From assembly GCA_900550585.1 (NCBI GenBank), contig URST01000012.1, positions 1-38,104 of the forward strand: 38,104 nucleotides of DNA. Direction: 5' to 3'. This document shows positions 14,265 through 21,763 of this stretch, piece after piece. The notes below the pieces were generated by a model. It saw nothing but the letters and a program-made list of their open reading frames with translations. It searched no databases and was not told the DNA's origin. The translations under genes and the position numbers were made by a program. The stretch is from an uncultured Eubacteriales bacterium (GTDB taxonomy: Bacteria; Bacillota; Clostridia; Oscillospirales; Oscillospiraceae). Within the stretch, counting starts at the first letter, position 1; each line of letters begins with the position of its first letter.

Positions 14265-14912
14265 TTACTTGGCCTCCTTTTTCTTTTCGCTCTTGGCCAG
14301 CGCCCACTGCATCAGTGCGATGAGGCAGCCCAAGGTCAGGAAGCCGCCCACGGGCAGGGTCAGGACCTTGATGCCGAACTCCTCGGGGAAGATGACGATG
14401 CCAGGCGCGCTGCCCAGAGCGCCGCCGCCCAGCAGGCCGCCGCCGAACTTGCCGGCGCCCAGCAGCTCACGGAACACGCACATCACGATCAGCACCAGCG
14501 TGTAGCCGATGCCCTGGCAGATGCCGTCCACAGCGGAGGCGCCCACGCCGTTCTTGGAGGCGAAGCCCTCGGCACGGCCCAGGATGATGCAGTTCACGAC
14601 GATCAGGGGGATGAACACGCCCAGGGAGTTGGACAGGGCGGGGACGAAGGCCTTCAGCAGCAGGTCGACGCAGGTCACGAAGCCGGCGATGACCACGATG
14701 TAGCAGGCGATACGCACTTCGTTGGGGATGATCTTGCGCAGCAGGGAGATAAAGATGTTGGACAGGGTCAGGATGATCAGCACGCTGACGCCCATGCCCA
14801 GGCCGTTGAAGAACGACGTGGTGATGGCCATGGTGGAGCACATACCCAGCACCTGCACCAGCACGGGGTTCTGGGTGATCAGACCCTCTTTCAGTTGCTT
14901 ACCGAAATTCAT
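14265..14912 (-). CDS. rnfE: Rnf complex integral membrane subunit RnfE
   Basis: A 215-residue membrane protein homologous to RnfA (an inverted-topology partner) with about six helices. The start MNFGKQLKEGLITQNPVLVQVLGMCSTMAITTS contains the conserved LG(M/L)C, and LIVVNCIILGRAEGFA matches the second conserved Cys. The tail ends EKKKEAK. It lies between rnfG (18-nt gap) and rnfA (3-nt gap) in the operon. Confidence 0.95.
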   Translation of the reverse strand: MNFGKQLKEGLITQNPVLVQVLGMCSTMAITTSFFNGLGMGVSVLIILTLSNIFISLLRKIIPNEVRIACYIVVIAGFVTCVDLLLKAFVPALSNSLGVFIPLIVVNCIILGRAEGFASKNGVGASAVDGICQGIGYTLVLIVMCVFRELLGAGKFGGGLLGGGALGSAPGIVIFPEEFGIKVLTLPVGGFLTLGCLIALMQWALAKSEKKKEAK

Positions 14913-14930
14913 AATGCAGCTCCTCCTTTC

Positions 14931-15524
14931 TTAGCCCAGCACTTCGGCAACAGCCAGCGCGGCATTGGCGCCCATGTTGATGCCCTTGGTGGAGACGGTG
15001 GCGCCGGAGATGGCGGTGACATTGCTGCCCACCACCAGGGAGCCTGCGCCGCTCATGCCGATGAACTGATCCAGAACAGGCTCGCCGGCGGCATTAGGCT
15101 CGTTGCCCACCACCTTGGTGCCGATGCCGGAGGTCTCGGAGTGGCTGACCACGGAGATACCGGTGATGGCCTTGTTGGCATCCACGCCCACCATCATCAC
15201 GATGGTGCCCTGGGAGCCGGAGGCGGAGATCTTCATGACATAGCCGGCCTCCGCGCCGCCATTGGTGACACCGTACAGCTCGGAGATCTTGCCGCCCTGG
15301 GCGGAAGCAGCCTCGGCCACGGCCTCGGTGATGTCCAGTTTGTCGGTGAACTCGCTGCCTTCGGGGACAACGGCGCTCATGGCGATGCGGGTGTTCTCGG
15401 CGTCGATGGCCGCGATTTTGTCGGCCGTGACATTGTTGACCAGACCCAGCAGGGCGGCAACGATCAGGGAAATAACGGTCAGGGTACCGGCGACCTTGAG
15501 AATAAACTTACCGGAGATCTTCAT
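14931..15524 (-). CDS. rnfG: Rnf complex flavoprotein subunit RnfG
   Basis: A 197-residue protein with one N-terminal membrane helix (about 7-30) and an extracytoplasmic FMN-binding domain. The covalent FMN attachment motif is near the end, ISGATVSTKGIN (about residues 172-183); the Thr in SGAT(V/x)(S/T) carries the flavin through a phosphoester bond. SHSETSGIGTKV (about 129-140) is the conserved SETPGxG-like block. Its start codon overlaps the rnfD stop (TAATG). Flavinylation needs ApbE, which is not encoded in this window. Confidence 0.95.
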   Translation of the reverse strand: MKISGKFILKVAGTLTVISLIVAALLGLVNNVTADKIAAIDAENTRIAMSAVVPEGSEFTDKLDITEAVAEAASAQGGKISELYGVTNGGAEAGYVMKISASGSQGTIVMMVGVDANKAITGISVVSHSETSGIGTKVVGNEPNAAGEPVLDQFIGMSGAGSLVVGSNVTAISGATVSTKGINMGANAALAVAEVLG

Positions 15525-16528
15525 TACTTAGCCGCCTCCTTCTTTTCTTTCTTCACAGCACCGTAGATGGTGGGACGGATGTACTTATCCAGCAGCCAGG
15601 TGGTGCAGTTCATGATCAGGATGGAATAGCAAACGCCCTCGGGATAGGAGCCGAAGCGGCGGATGAAGCAGGTCAGCAGACCGCAGCCCACGCCGAAGAT
15701 CAGCTGGCCGGGCTTGGTGACGGGAGAGGTGGCATAGTCGGTGGCCATGAAGATGGCGCCCAGCATCAGGCCGCCGCCGAACACGTTGTACAGCATGTAG
15801 TCCACGCCGCTGATGCCGGCAGGCGCCGCGATCAGGGTCAGGATGGCCACGGTGCCGATGTACGCCACGGGGGTGTGCCAGGAGATGACCTTGCGGATCA
15901 GCAGGAACACGCCGCCCACCAGCAGGCACAGGGAGGAGACCTCACCCAGGGAGCCGCCGATCTTGCCCAGGAACATATCGCTGATGGAGTAGTTGCTGGT
16001 CAGGGTGGTGAACGCCTCCGCGGTGCCCTCCTTCATGATCTGCAGGGGGGTGGCGGCGGAGGTGACGTCAGGACGGATCCGGGGGATGGCCCAGGTGGTC
16101 ATGGCGGTGGCATAGCTGGCCAGCAGGAACGCACGGCCCGCCAGCGCGGGGTTCAGGAAGTTGCAGCCGATGCCGCCGTAGAGCTGCTTGACCACAACGA
16201 TGGAGAAGAACGCGCCGATGATGACGGCCCACCAGGGCAGATCAACGGGGCACACAAAGCTCAGCAGGATACCGGTGACGACTGCGGACAGGTCGCCGAT
16301 CATGCTGGACTTCTTCATGAGCTTGCGGTAGGCCCACTCCCAGAACACGCAGGACACCACGGACACGGCGGTCAGCACCAGCGCCTTCCAGCCGAAGCAG
16401 TAAACGCTCCAGGCCAGGGCCGGCAGCAGCGCGATGATCACGTCCAGCATAATGGAGCGGGTATCCTCGTTGGAGCGGATGTGGGGGGAGGAGGACGCGA
16501 TCAGCTTCAGATTCTTGTAATCAGTCAT
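15524..16528 (-). CDS. rnfD: Rnf complex membrane subunit RnfD
   Basis: A 334-residue polytopic protein with about nine to ten helices. SSPHIRSNEDTRSIMLDVIIALLPAL (13-38) is the family start, and DVTSAATPLQIM (about 154-165) matches the RnfD/NqrB covalent FMN motif (S/T-x-A-T-P-L, with the acceptor Thr present). The C-terminus is Lys/Glu-rich. RnfD relays electrons across the membrane and is proposed to take part in the Na+ or H+ path. It starts 3 nt after the rnfC stop with AAGGAGG upstream and overlaps rnfG by one base. Confidence 0.95.
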   Translation of the reverse strand: MTDYKNLKLIASSSPHIRSNEDTRSIMLDVIIALLPALAWSVYCFGWKALVLTAVSVVSCVFWEWAYRKLMKKSSMIGDLSAVVTGILLSFVCPVDLPWWAVIIGAFFSIVVVKQLYGGIGCNFLNPALAGRAFLLASYATAMTTWAIPRIRPDVTSAATPLQIMKEGTAEAFTTLTSNYSISDMFLGKIGGSLGEVSSLCLLVGGVFLLIRKVISWHTPVAYIGTVAILTLIAAPAGISGVDYMLYNVFGGGLMLGAIFMATDYATSPVTKPGQLIFGVGCGLLTCFIRRFGSYPEGVCYSILIMNCTTWLLDKYIRPTIYGAVKKEKKEAAK

Positions 16529-16531
16529 GGT

Positions 16532-17905
16532 TTACGCCTCCTTCTTTTCGGCAGCGGCCTTTGCCTCGGCCTCCGCCTTGGCCTTGGCGGCCATTCTTGC
16601 GTTGTTGACCTCCTGCTTGCCCAGACGGAACGCATGGGTCAGGGGCAGGCGGGCGGGACAGGTATAGGTGCAGGCGCCGCACTCGATGCAGTCCATGCCG
16701 TGCAGCACGTTCTGCCAGGTGTCCACGTCGCCCTTCATCAGGTACTTGTACATGAACACAGGCTCCAGACGGATGGGGCACACGCCCACGCACTTGCCGC
16801 AGCGGATGCACTGGGGATCCTCGACGTACTGCTCCTCCTTGTCGGCGAAAGCCAGCATGGCGCCGGTGCCCTTGCCCACGGTAACGTCCACGTCGTACTG
16901 GGCCAGACCCATCATCGGGCCGCCCATGATGAGCTTGTACGTCTCATCCTTCAGGCCGCCGCAGGCGTCGAACAGCTTGGTGATGGGGGTGCCGATGGGA
17001 CACTCGATGTTCTTGGGCTCGATGACGCCGGAGCCGGACACGGTGACGATCTTGTTCACCACGGGCATGCCGGTGTACACCGCGCGGTAGATGGCGCAGG
17101 TGGTGTTCAGGTTGAAGATGCAGCAGCCTGCGTCGGCGGGCAGCTTGCCGCTGGGGACCTGACGGCCGGACACGGCCTGGACCAGCTGCTTTTCTGCGCC
17201 CTGGGGATAGCGGGTGTGCAGGACCTCCACCACCACGGGGGCATTCAGCTCCGCGATGGTCTTGTTCAGCACGTCGGCCGCGTTCTGCTTGTTGGCCTCG
17301 ATGCCGATGTACACCTTGTCCACGCCGAAGCACTTGGCCAGCAGGGTCGCGCCCTTGATGACCTGCTCCGGACGCTCCAGACAGGTGCGGTGGTCGCCGG
17401 TGATGTACGGCTCGCACTCTGCGGCGTTGATGATAACGTAGTCCACCTTGCCCAGACCGGAGCTGATCTTCACATGGGTGGGGAACGTTGCGCCGCCCTG
17501 GCCGACGATGCCGGCGTTCTTGACGATCTCCACCAGCTGCTCAGGCGTCAGGCTGTCGGGGTCCGCCACGGGCTTGACTTCCTCGGACACTTCGTTCTGG
17601 AAGTCGTTCTCGATGACCACGGACATCATCTTGCCGCCCATGGAGAAGGGCCGCGGCTCCACGGCCTTCACCGTGCCGGAGATGCTGGCGTGGATGGGTG
17701 CGGAAACGAATCCGCCGGGTTCGCCGATCCTCTGTCCAATTTTTACCTTGTCGCCCACCGCAACGATAGGCTTGCAAGGCGCACCGATGTGCATAGACAT
17801 GGGAATGACCACCTCAGCCGGCGCTGCCAGCTGTTCGATGGCCTTTTCATTGGTCGCGGCCTTCATGTCATTGGGATGAACGCCGCCAAAGAAAGCTTGT
17901 GCCAT
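16532..17905 (-). CDS. rnfC: Rnf complex NADH-side subunit RnfC
   Basis: A 457-residue RnfC. An N-terminal biotinyl/lipoyl-like fold (MHIGAPCKPIVAVGDKVKIGQ) is followed by the NADH/FMN-binding region with GIVGQGGATFPTHVK and ECEPYITGDHR, a SLBB-like segment, and two [4Fe-4S] motifs, CIRCGKCVGVCP and CIECGACTYTCP. RnfC reduces NAD+ with electrons from RnfB. Together the six genes make the ferredoxin:NAD+ oxidoreductase that pumps Na+ or H+, in the order C-D-G-E-A-B that is usual in Clostridia. The frame could begin at GTG 17914, but that codon lies in the ribosome site GAGGTGA; ATG 17905 has the correct spacing. The Ala/Lys-rich C-terminal tail resembles that of rnfB. Confidence 0.96.
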   Translation of the reverse strand: MAQAFFGGVHPNDMKAATNEKAIEQLAAPAEVVIPMSMHIGAPCKPIVAVGDKVKIGQRIGEPGGFVSAPIHASISGTVKAVEPRPFSMGGKMMSVVIENDFQNEVSEEVKPVADPDSLTPEQLVEIVKNAGIVGQGGATFPTHVKISSGLGKVDYVIINAAECEPYITGDHRTCLERPEQVIKGATLLAKCFGVDKVYIGIEANKQNAADVLNKTIAELNAPVVVEVLHTRYPQGAEKQLVQAVSGRQVPSGKLPADAGCCIFNLNTTCAIYRAVYTGMPVVNKIVTVSGSGVIEPKNIECPIGTPITKLFDACGGLKDETYKLIMGGPMMGLAQYDVDVTVGKGTGAMLAFADKEEQYVEDPQCIRCGKCVGVCPIRLEPVFMYKYLMKGDVDTWQNVLHGMDCIECGACTYTCPARLPLTHAFRLGKQEVNNARMAAKAKAEAEAKAAAEKKEA

Positions 17906-17929
17906 TGTCTTCACCTCATCTTACTACCG

Positions 17930-17946
17930 GGTGGCGCTATGCCACC
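17930..17946 (-). other. Leader hairpin upstream of rnfC
   Basis: GGTGGC (17930-17935) and GCCACC (17941-17946) with loop GCTAT lie in the rnf mRNA leader, just upstream of the rnfC ribosome site. No U-tract follows; it may influence translation or mRNA stability. Confidence 0.35.
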
Positions 17947-17959
17947 GCATACTATTTAG

Positions 17960-17988
17960 ATATTACAACAAAACTTTTCTCTTGTCCA
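17960..17988 (-). promoter_or_regulatory. Predicted promoter of the rnf operon
   Basis: On the minus strand, TGGACA (17988-17983, 5 of 6 to consensus), a 17-nt spacer and TAATAT (17965-17960). It lies in an AT-rich island about 55 nt upstream of rnfC. A TAGTAT a few bases further down is an alternative -10. Confidence 0.65.
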
Positions 17989-18107
17989 GCCCTACGGCGC
18001 AATTCCTGCGGTTTTTTGCCGTTTTTGTCGCCCGCTTGACGGCTGTGGCTGCCGGGAAAGCCCGGTTCTGCCGTTTTCTGCCGCTGCCGCTGCGCCCCGG
18101 ACGGTAC

Positions 18108-18136
18108 TTGCGTTTCCGCCGGCACTGTGTTAGAAT
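18108..18136 (+). promoter_or_regulatory. Predicted promoter of the DUF975 gene
   Basis: TTGCGT (18108-18113), a 17-nt spacer and TAGAAT (18131-18136), about 57 nt before the ATG. The remainder of the 17989-18107 gap holds only a weak CCGGG/CCCGG dyad (18052-18065) and no gene. Confidence 0.6.
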
Positions 18137-18193
18137 ATTACCGCACCGGGCCGGAAATGCGTATGCGCCCCGTGCAGAAAGGAGGGCGGCGCC

Positions 18194-18967
18194 ATGCTGC
18201 TTGACCGTATATCCATAAAAAGCGAGGCAAAGGGCATCGTCAGAAATGCCAGCGTCTCCGCGTATCTGTTCACCCTGCTGTTCCTGGCCCTCTCGTGGCT
18301 GCTCACCGGCCTGTCGGATTTCGTCTCTCTGAATGAGGAGCTGGTATACAATATTTATTATACCACCGGCGTGGACCTGTCGTTCCTCATCCTGCACCGC
18401 GCTTTCCCGGCTCTGCTGGTGACATTTGTCAGCATCGTAACGGCGCTGCTGGGTGTGCTGCTGGGCATCGGCTATTCCCTGTACCATCTGGGCATCCGCC
18501 GGGGTGAGGAGATGCCCTACCTGACGCTGTTCGACGGCTTCTCCTTTGCCGGCAAGGTGATCCTGCTGTATATCGTCCAGTACATCTTCATCTTCCTGTG
18601 GTTGCTGCTGTTCATCGTTCCCGGCATCATCGCCGCCTACCGCTACCGCTTCGCCTACTACAACCTGTGCGAAAACCCGGACATGGGCGTGATGGAGGCC
18701 CTCAACATGAGCAAGGCCCAGACCAACGGCTTCAAATGGCAGCTGTTCGTGCTGGACCTGAGCTTCCTGGGCTGGCAGCTGCTGTGCGCCCTGACGCTGG
18801 GCATCCTCTCCATCTGGGTCCAGCCCTACGTCACCCAGACCAACGTCGGCTATTTCCAGCAGATCAAGGCCGCCAAGGGCATCGGCTGGACGCCTCACGA
18901 CCCGGAGGAGGATCACACCTTCCGCCCCAATGACCCCTTTGACAACACGGACAATTTCGATCAATAA
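18194..18967 (+). CDS. DUF975 family integral membrane protein
   Basis: A 257-residue membrane protein with about five to six helices: about 21-40, 65-95 (ALLVTFVSIVTALLGVLLGI), 117-150 (VILLYIVQYIFIFLWLLLFI) and 187-210. The block FIVPGIIAAYRYRFAYYNLCENP, then EALNMSKAQTNGFKWQLFVLDLSFLGW and GILSIWVQPYVTQTN, is the DUF975 signature. The function of the family is unknown. The C-terminal 30 residues are acidic and soluble (DPEEDHTFRPNDPFDNTDNFD). The start follows AAAGGAGGG. It has its own promoter and terminator and is divergent from rnf; I see no functional tie to it. Confidence 0.88.
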   Translation: MLLDRISIKSEAKGIVRNASVSAYLFTLLFLALSWLLTGLSDFVSLNEELVYNIYYTTGVDLSFLILHRAFPALLVTFVSIVTALLGVLLGIGYSLYHLGIRRGEEMPYLTLFDGFSFAGKVILLYIVQYIFIFLWLLLFIVPGIIAAYRYRFAYYNLCENPDMGVMEALNMSKAQTNGFKWQLFVLDLSFLGWQLLCALTLGILSIWVQPYVTQTNVGYFQQIKAAKGIGWTPHDPEEDHTFRPNDPFDNTDNFDQ

Positions 18968-18984
18968 TGTGTTTCACAGAAGAA

Positions 18985-19023
18985 CAGGGAGACAACGTTT
19001 CCGTTGTCTCCCTGAATTTTTTT
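18985..19023 (+). terminator. Intrinsic terminator after the DUF975 gene
   Basis: CAGGGAGACAACG pairs with CGTTGTCTCCCTG (13 bp, loop TTTC), followed by AATTTTTTT. A textbook terminator. Confidence 0.96.
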
Positions 19024-19108
19024 GTCCAACTTACACAAAATTTGGCATAACCTGCGCTTCTCGCACACGAGCAGTTCATTAAAAATTTAACAATAAACGC
19101 TTTTTGGC

Positions 19109-19137
19109 TTGCAGTTAAATTCTTAACGTAGTAGACT
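19109..19137 (+). promoter_or_regulatory. Predicted promoter of the AtoE-type transporter, with a dyad in the spacer
   Basis: TTGCAG (19109-19114), a 17-nt spacer and TAGACT (19132-19137). The spacer contains GTTAA-ATTC-TTAAC (19114-19127). A second TTAAA/TTTAA dyad lies at 19079-19090. The AT-rich 260-nt gap contrasts with its GC-rich surroundings and looks regulatory. No gene is seen in it. Confidence 0.6.
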
Positions 19138-19228
19138 GTTGTTACCCGGACACCGGCCGTTCTGGCGGGAACGGTCAGGCCCTCATCCGTACCCAAAAAG
19201 AAAATTGTGTTGTAAGGAGAGTGTCGCT

Positions 19229-20575
19229 GTGTTCAAAAAATTTACCAACGGCTGCGTGCGCGTAGTCAACCGGTGGCTGCCGGATGCGTTCCTGTTTGCC
19301 ATCATCCTGACCCTCGTCGTATTCGTCGGCGCCATGTGTGCCACCGGCATGGGCCCCATTGAGGTCATTGCCCGGTGGGGCGACCAGAAGGGCGGCTTCT
19401 GGAATCTGCTGGCCTTCTCCATGCAGATGGCCCTGGTGCTGGTCTTCGGCTCTGCCATGGCCTCCGCCAAGCCCTGCAAGAAGGCGCTGCGCGCGGTGGC
19501 CGGCCTGTGCCACAACAACAAGCAGGCCATTCTGGTCACCACCTTCGTGTCCACCATCTGCTGCTGGCTGAACTGGGGCTTCGGCCTGGTCATCGGCGCC
19601 CTGCTGGCCAAGGAGGTCGTGCGCCGTGTGCCCACCGTGGACTATCCCCTGCTGATCGCCTCCGCCTACTCCGGCTTCGTCATCTGGCACGCCGGTCTGT
19701 CCGGCTCCATCCCCCTGGATCTGGTGGCCGGCAAGGACTTCGGCGGCGTGGTCTATCAGGCGCCCATCACCGACACCGTGTTCCATCCCATGAACCTCAT
19801 CATGTGCGGTGCCGTCCTGCTGGTGATGCCTCTGGTGAACTACGCCATGCACCCCGACAAGGACCGCACCGTCACCGTCGACCCGGCTCTGCTGGTGGAC
19901 GAGGAGGAGCGTACCTATGTGATGGATACCCCCGCTGAGAAGCTGGAGCACTCCAAGATCCTGTGGCTCATCACCGTGGTGTTCGGCTTCATCTACATCG
20001 TGTACTACTTCGTGCAGAACGGCTTCACCCTGGGCCTGAACATCGTGAACATGATCTTCCTGTTCCTGGGCCTGCTGCTCCACGGCGACCTGCGCCGCTA
20101 TGTGGACGCCATCGGCGATGCCGCTGCCGGTGCCGCCGGCATCCTGCTGCAGTTCCCGTTCTATGCCGGTATCATGGGCATGATGGTGGCCTCCAATGAC
20201 CAGGGCGTGTCTCTGGCCGGCGTCATCTCCCAGTTCTTCGTCAACATCTCCACCAACGTGACGTTCCCCATGCTGTCCTTCCTGGCGGCCGGTATCGTCA
20301 ACTTCTTCGTCCCCTCCGGCGGCGGCCAGTGGGCCGTCCAGGGCCCCATCATGATGCCTGCCGGTCTGGAGATGGGCATCGAGAACGGCCGCACCGCCAT
20401 GGCCATCGCCTGGGGCGACCAGTGGACCAACATGATCCAGCCGTTCTGGGCGCTGCCTGCGCTGGGCATCGCCAAGCTGTCCGCCCGCGACATCATGGGC
20501 TACCTGGTGGTGGTCCTGCTGTTCACCGGCGTGGTGGCCTGCCTGGGCTTCCTGGGCTGGGCACTATTCTTCTGA
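19229..20575 (+). CDS. atoE: AtoE-type short-chain fatty acid transporter
   Basis: A 448-residue polytopic transporter, close to E. coli AtoE (440). Diagnostic blocks match that protein closely: RWLPDAFLFAIILTL, GFWNLLAFSMQMALVLV, CCWLNWGFGLVIGALLAKEV, GILLQFPFYAGIMGMM, NFFVPSGGGQWAVQGP and WGDQWTNMIQPFWALPALGIA. AtoE takes up acetoacetate or butyrate-type acids by an uncertain mechanism; here the direction (uptake or export of butyrate/acetate) is not determinable. No CoA-transferase (atoDA) or thiolase is adjacent, so it is a stand-alone gene. I chose GTG 19229, with AAGGAGAG 8 nt upstream; the open frame continues to 19139, but that segment overlaps the promoter region and encodes a charged non-homologous stretch. 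Confidence 0.92.
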   Translation: MFKKFTNGCVRVVNRWLPDAFLFAIILTLVVFVGAMCATGMGPIEVIARWGDQKGGFWNLLAFSMQMALVLVFGSAMASAKPCKKALRAVAGLCHNNKQAILVTTFVSTICCWLNWGFGLVIGALLAKEVVRRVPTVDYPLLIASAYSGFVIWHAGLSGSIPLDLVAGKDFGGVVYQAPITDTVFHPMNLIMCGAVLLVMPLVNYAMHPDKDRTVTVDPALLVDEEERTYVMDTPAEKLEHSKILWLITVVFGFIYIVYYFVQNGFTLGLNIVNMIFLFLGLLLHGDLRRYVDAIGDAAAGAAGILLQFPFYAGIMGMMVASNDQGVSLAGVISQFFVNISTNVTFPMLSFLAAGIVNFFVPSGGGQWAVQGPIMMPAGLEMGIENGRTAMAIAWGDQWTNMIQPFWALPALGIAKLSARDIMGYLVVVLLFTGVVACLGFLGWALFF

Positions 20576-20609
20576 GAGATACCATCCTCACAATATCTCC
20601 CCGACCCGC

Positions 20610-20646
20610 ACACAGGGACGGCGCCTCGGCGCCGTCCCTGTGTTTT
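20610..20646 (+). terminator. Intrinsic terminator after atoE
   Basis: CACAGGGACGGCGCC pairs with GGCGCCGTCCCTGTG with a tiny loop, followed by TTTTT. It has no T-run on the opposite strand, so it serves only the plus-strand gene. Confidence 0.94.
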
Positions 20647-20684
20647 TGTGTGTATTTATATGTATATATGGTGCTTGCCGCCGG

Positions 20685-21554
20685 TCACACCGTGGCCGTC
20701 TCCCGCGCCTCCGCTGCCGCCGCCTCCGGCGCATCGCTGCCGTCGAAGGGCGTCTCCAGCAGCTCCGGCCGCCGGATGTACTTGCGGAAGTCGTTGCAGA
20801 ACGCCGCGTACTCGTACCCGGTGCAGATGCGCTCGTCCATGACGATGCCCAGCGGCATCATCTTCTTGCTCAGGTCGCCGCTCATATAGTTGGGCACCGG
20901 CTTGCCCATGCACACGAACACGCTGGTGGTGCCGAACTCGTAGCAGTGGTGGTGGATGTAGCTGGTCTTGATGGAGGCCAGGTTGGTGATGAACATGCTG
21001 GTGTGGAACGGGCTGAGGTCGATGATCTTCCGGGGCAGCAGCCCGTGCTTGTCCAGATGGTAGGCCAGCCACAGCACGAACTTGGGCAGTCCCGGCACGG
21101 AGAACATCATCCGGGCGAACTTGTCGGTGCTGTTCTTCTGCTCCGTCTGGCTGTTGGCGTCGACGGCGTCGCTGATCTTCTGCTGGATGGTGAACACCGT
21201 GTCCTTGGGCTCCAGATAGATCTTCAGCGTCGTCTCGTCCGGCGAGCCGTCCGCCAGCTTCTTCAGGATCACAAAGGACACGCAGAAGTGGTTGCGCTTG
21301 TAGATACGGCTGTTCATCACGAAGTAGTTCAGCTTCGGATTGGTCTGCACCGCCTTGTAGTACGCGGCGATGATCACGGCCATGTGGTTGATGCGGATGC
21401 CGCTGCGCCGTTTTTCGCGGATATACGCCTTGATGACCTCCTCGTCGATGTTCTCGGTGATGGTGTTCTGGGCGTCGTACCGCTTGGGCATGATGTAGGG
21501 GACGGCCGCCACGATCGGCGGCAGGTTCTTTACTCTCGTTCCGTCAGGACGCAT
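20685..21554 (-). CDS. Acyltransferase-fold protein (2-oxoacid dehydrogenase E2 / CAT-like), catalytic His missing
   Basis: A 289-residue protein resembling the catalytic domain of dihydrolipoamide acyltransferases and chloramphenicol acetyltransferase. Fold landmarks are the N-terminal AQNTITENIDEEVIKAYIREKR, SIKTSYIHHHCYEFGTTSVFVCMGK and the C-terminal MPLGIVMDERICTGYEYAAFCNDFRKYIRRPELL. The active-site motif of these enzymes, DHRxxDG or HHxxxDG, reads DERICTG here (240-246), so His is Glu and Asp is Thr. There is no lipoyl domain and no E1/E3 gene nearby. It probably does not act as a normal E2; a structural, binding or altered-chemistry role is possible. ATG 21554 is chosen because a good promoter covers the upstream in-frame ATGs. 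A low-complexity Ala/Glu tail ends the protein. Confidence 0.72.
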   Translation of the reverse strand: MRPDGTRVKNLPPIVAAVPYIMPKRYDAQNTITENIDEEVIKAYIREKRRSGIRINHMAVIIAAYYKAVQTNPKLNYFVMNSRIYKRNHFCVSFVILKKLADGSPDETTLKIYLEPKDTVFTIQQKISDAVDANSQTEQKNSTDKFARMMFSVPGLPKFVLWLAYHLDKHGLLPRKIIDLSPFHTSMFITNLASIKTSYIHHHCYEFGTTSVFVCMGKPVPNYMSGDLSKKMMPLGIVMDERICTGYEYAAFCNDFRKYIRRPELLETPFDGSDAPEAAAAEARETATV

Positions 21555-21587
21555 GGGCAAACCCTCGATTCTGTCTGAATTACGCTC

Positions 21588-21616
21588 ATTGTACCCCATC
21601 CTTTCGACAAATGCAA
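21588..21616 (-). promoter_or_regulatory. Predicted promoter of the E2/CAT-like gene
   Basis: On the minus strand, TTGCAT (21616-21611), a 17-nt spacer and TACAAT (21593-21588), 34 nt upstream of the chosen ATG. It overlaps the upstream in-frame ATG 21599, which therefore cannot be the start of this transcript. Confidence 0.7.
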
Positions 21617-21666
21617 CCCGCAGAGCCGCGTTTTCTGCACACCGCCCGCCGCCGCGCATTTTACCC

Positions 21667-21695
21667 TTTACCTTTTCCTCGACATTTGTTATAAT
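21667..21695 (+). promoter_or_regulatory. Predicted promoter of the recJ-relA operon
   Basis: TTTACC (21667-21672), a 17-nt spacer and a perfect TATAAT (21690-21695). A second TATAAT lies at 21706-21711, within a strongly AT-rich patch, and may be an alternative. The leader is about 60 nt. Confidence 0.65.
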
Positions 21696-21763
21696 AAAGT
21701 ATTATTATAATGATGAAACTGGCGGCATAGTCCCTGGCGCCGGCAGGAGGGAGGTGACCCACC

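Noticed and set aside
17906..17914. GTG 17914 as the rnfC start
   Set aside because: It falls within the GAGGTGA ribosome site; ATG 17905 has correct spacing.
19091..19106. Catabolite-response (cre) site near AATAAACGCTTTTT upstream of atoE
   Set aside because: Only the AAnCGnT core fits; the outer TG and CA positions do not match.
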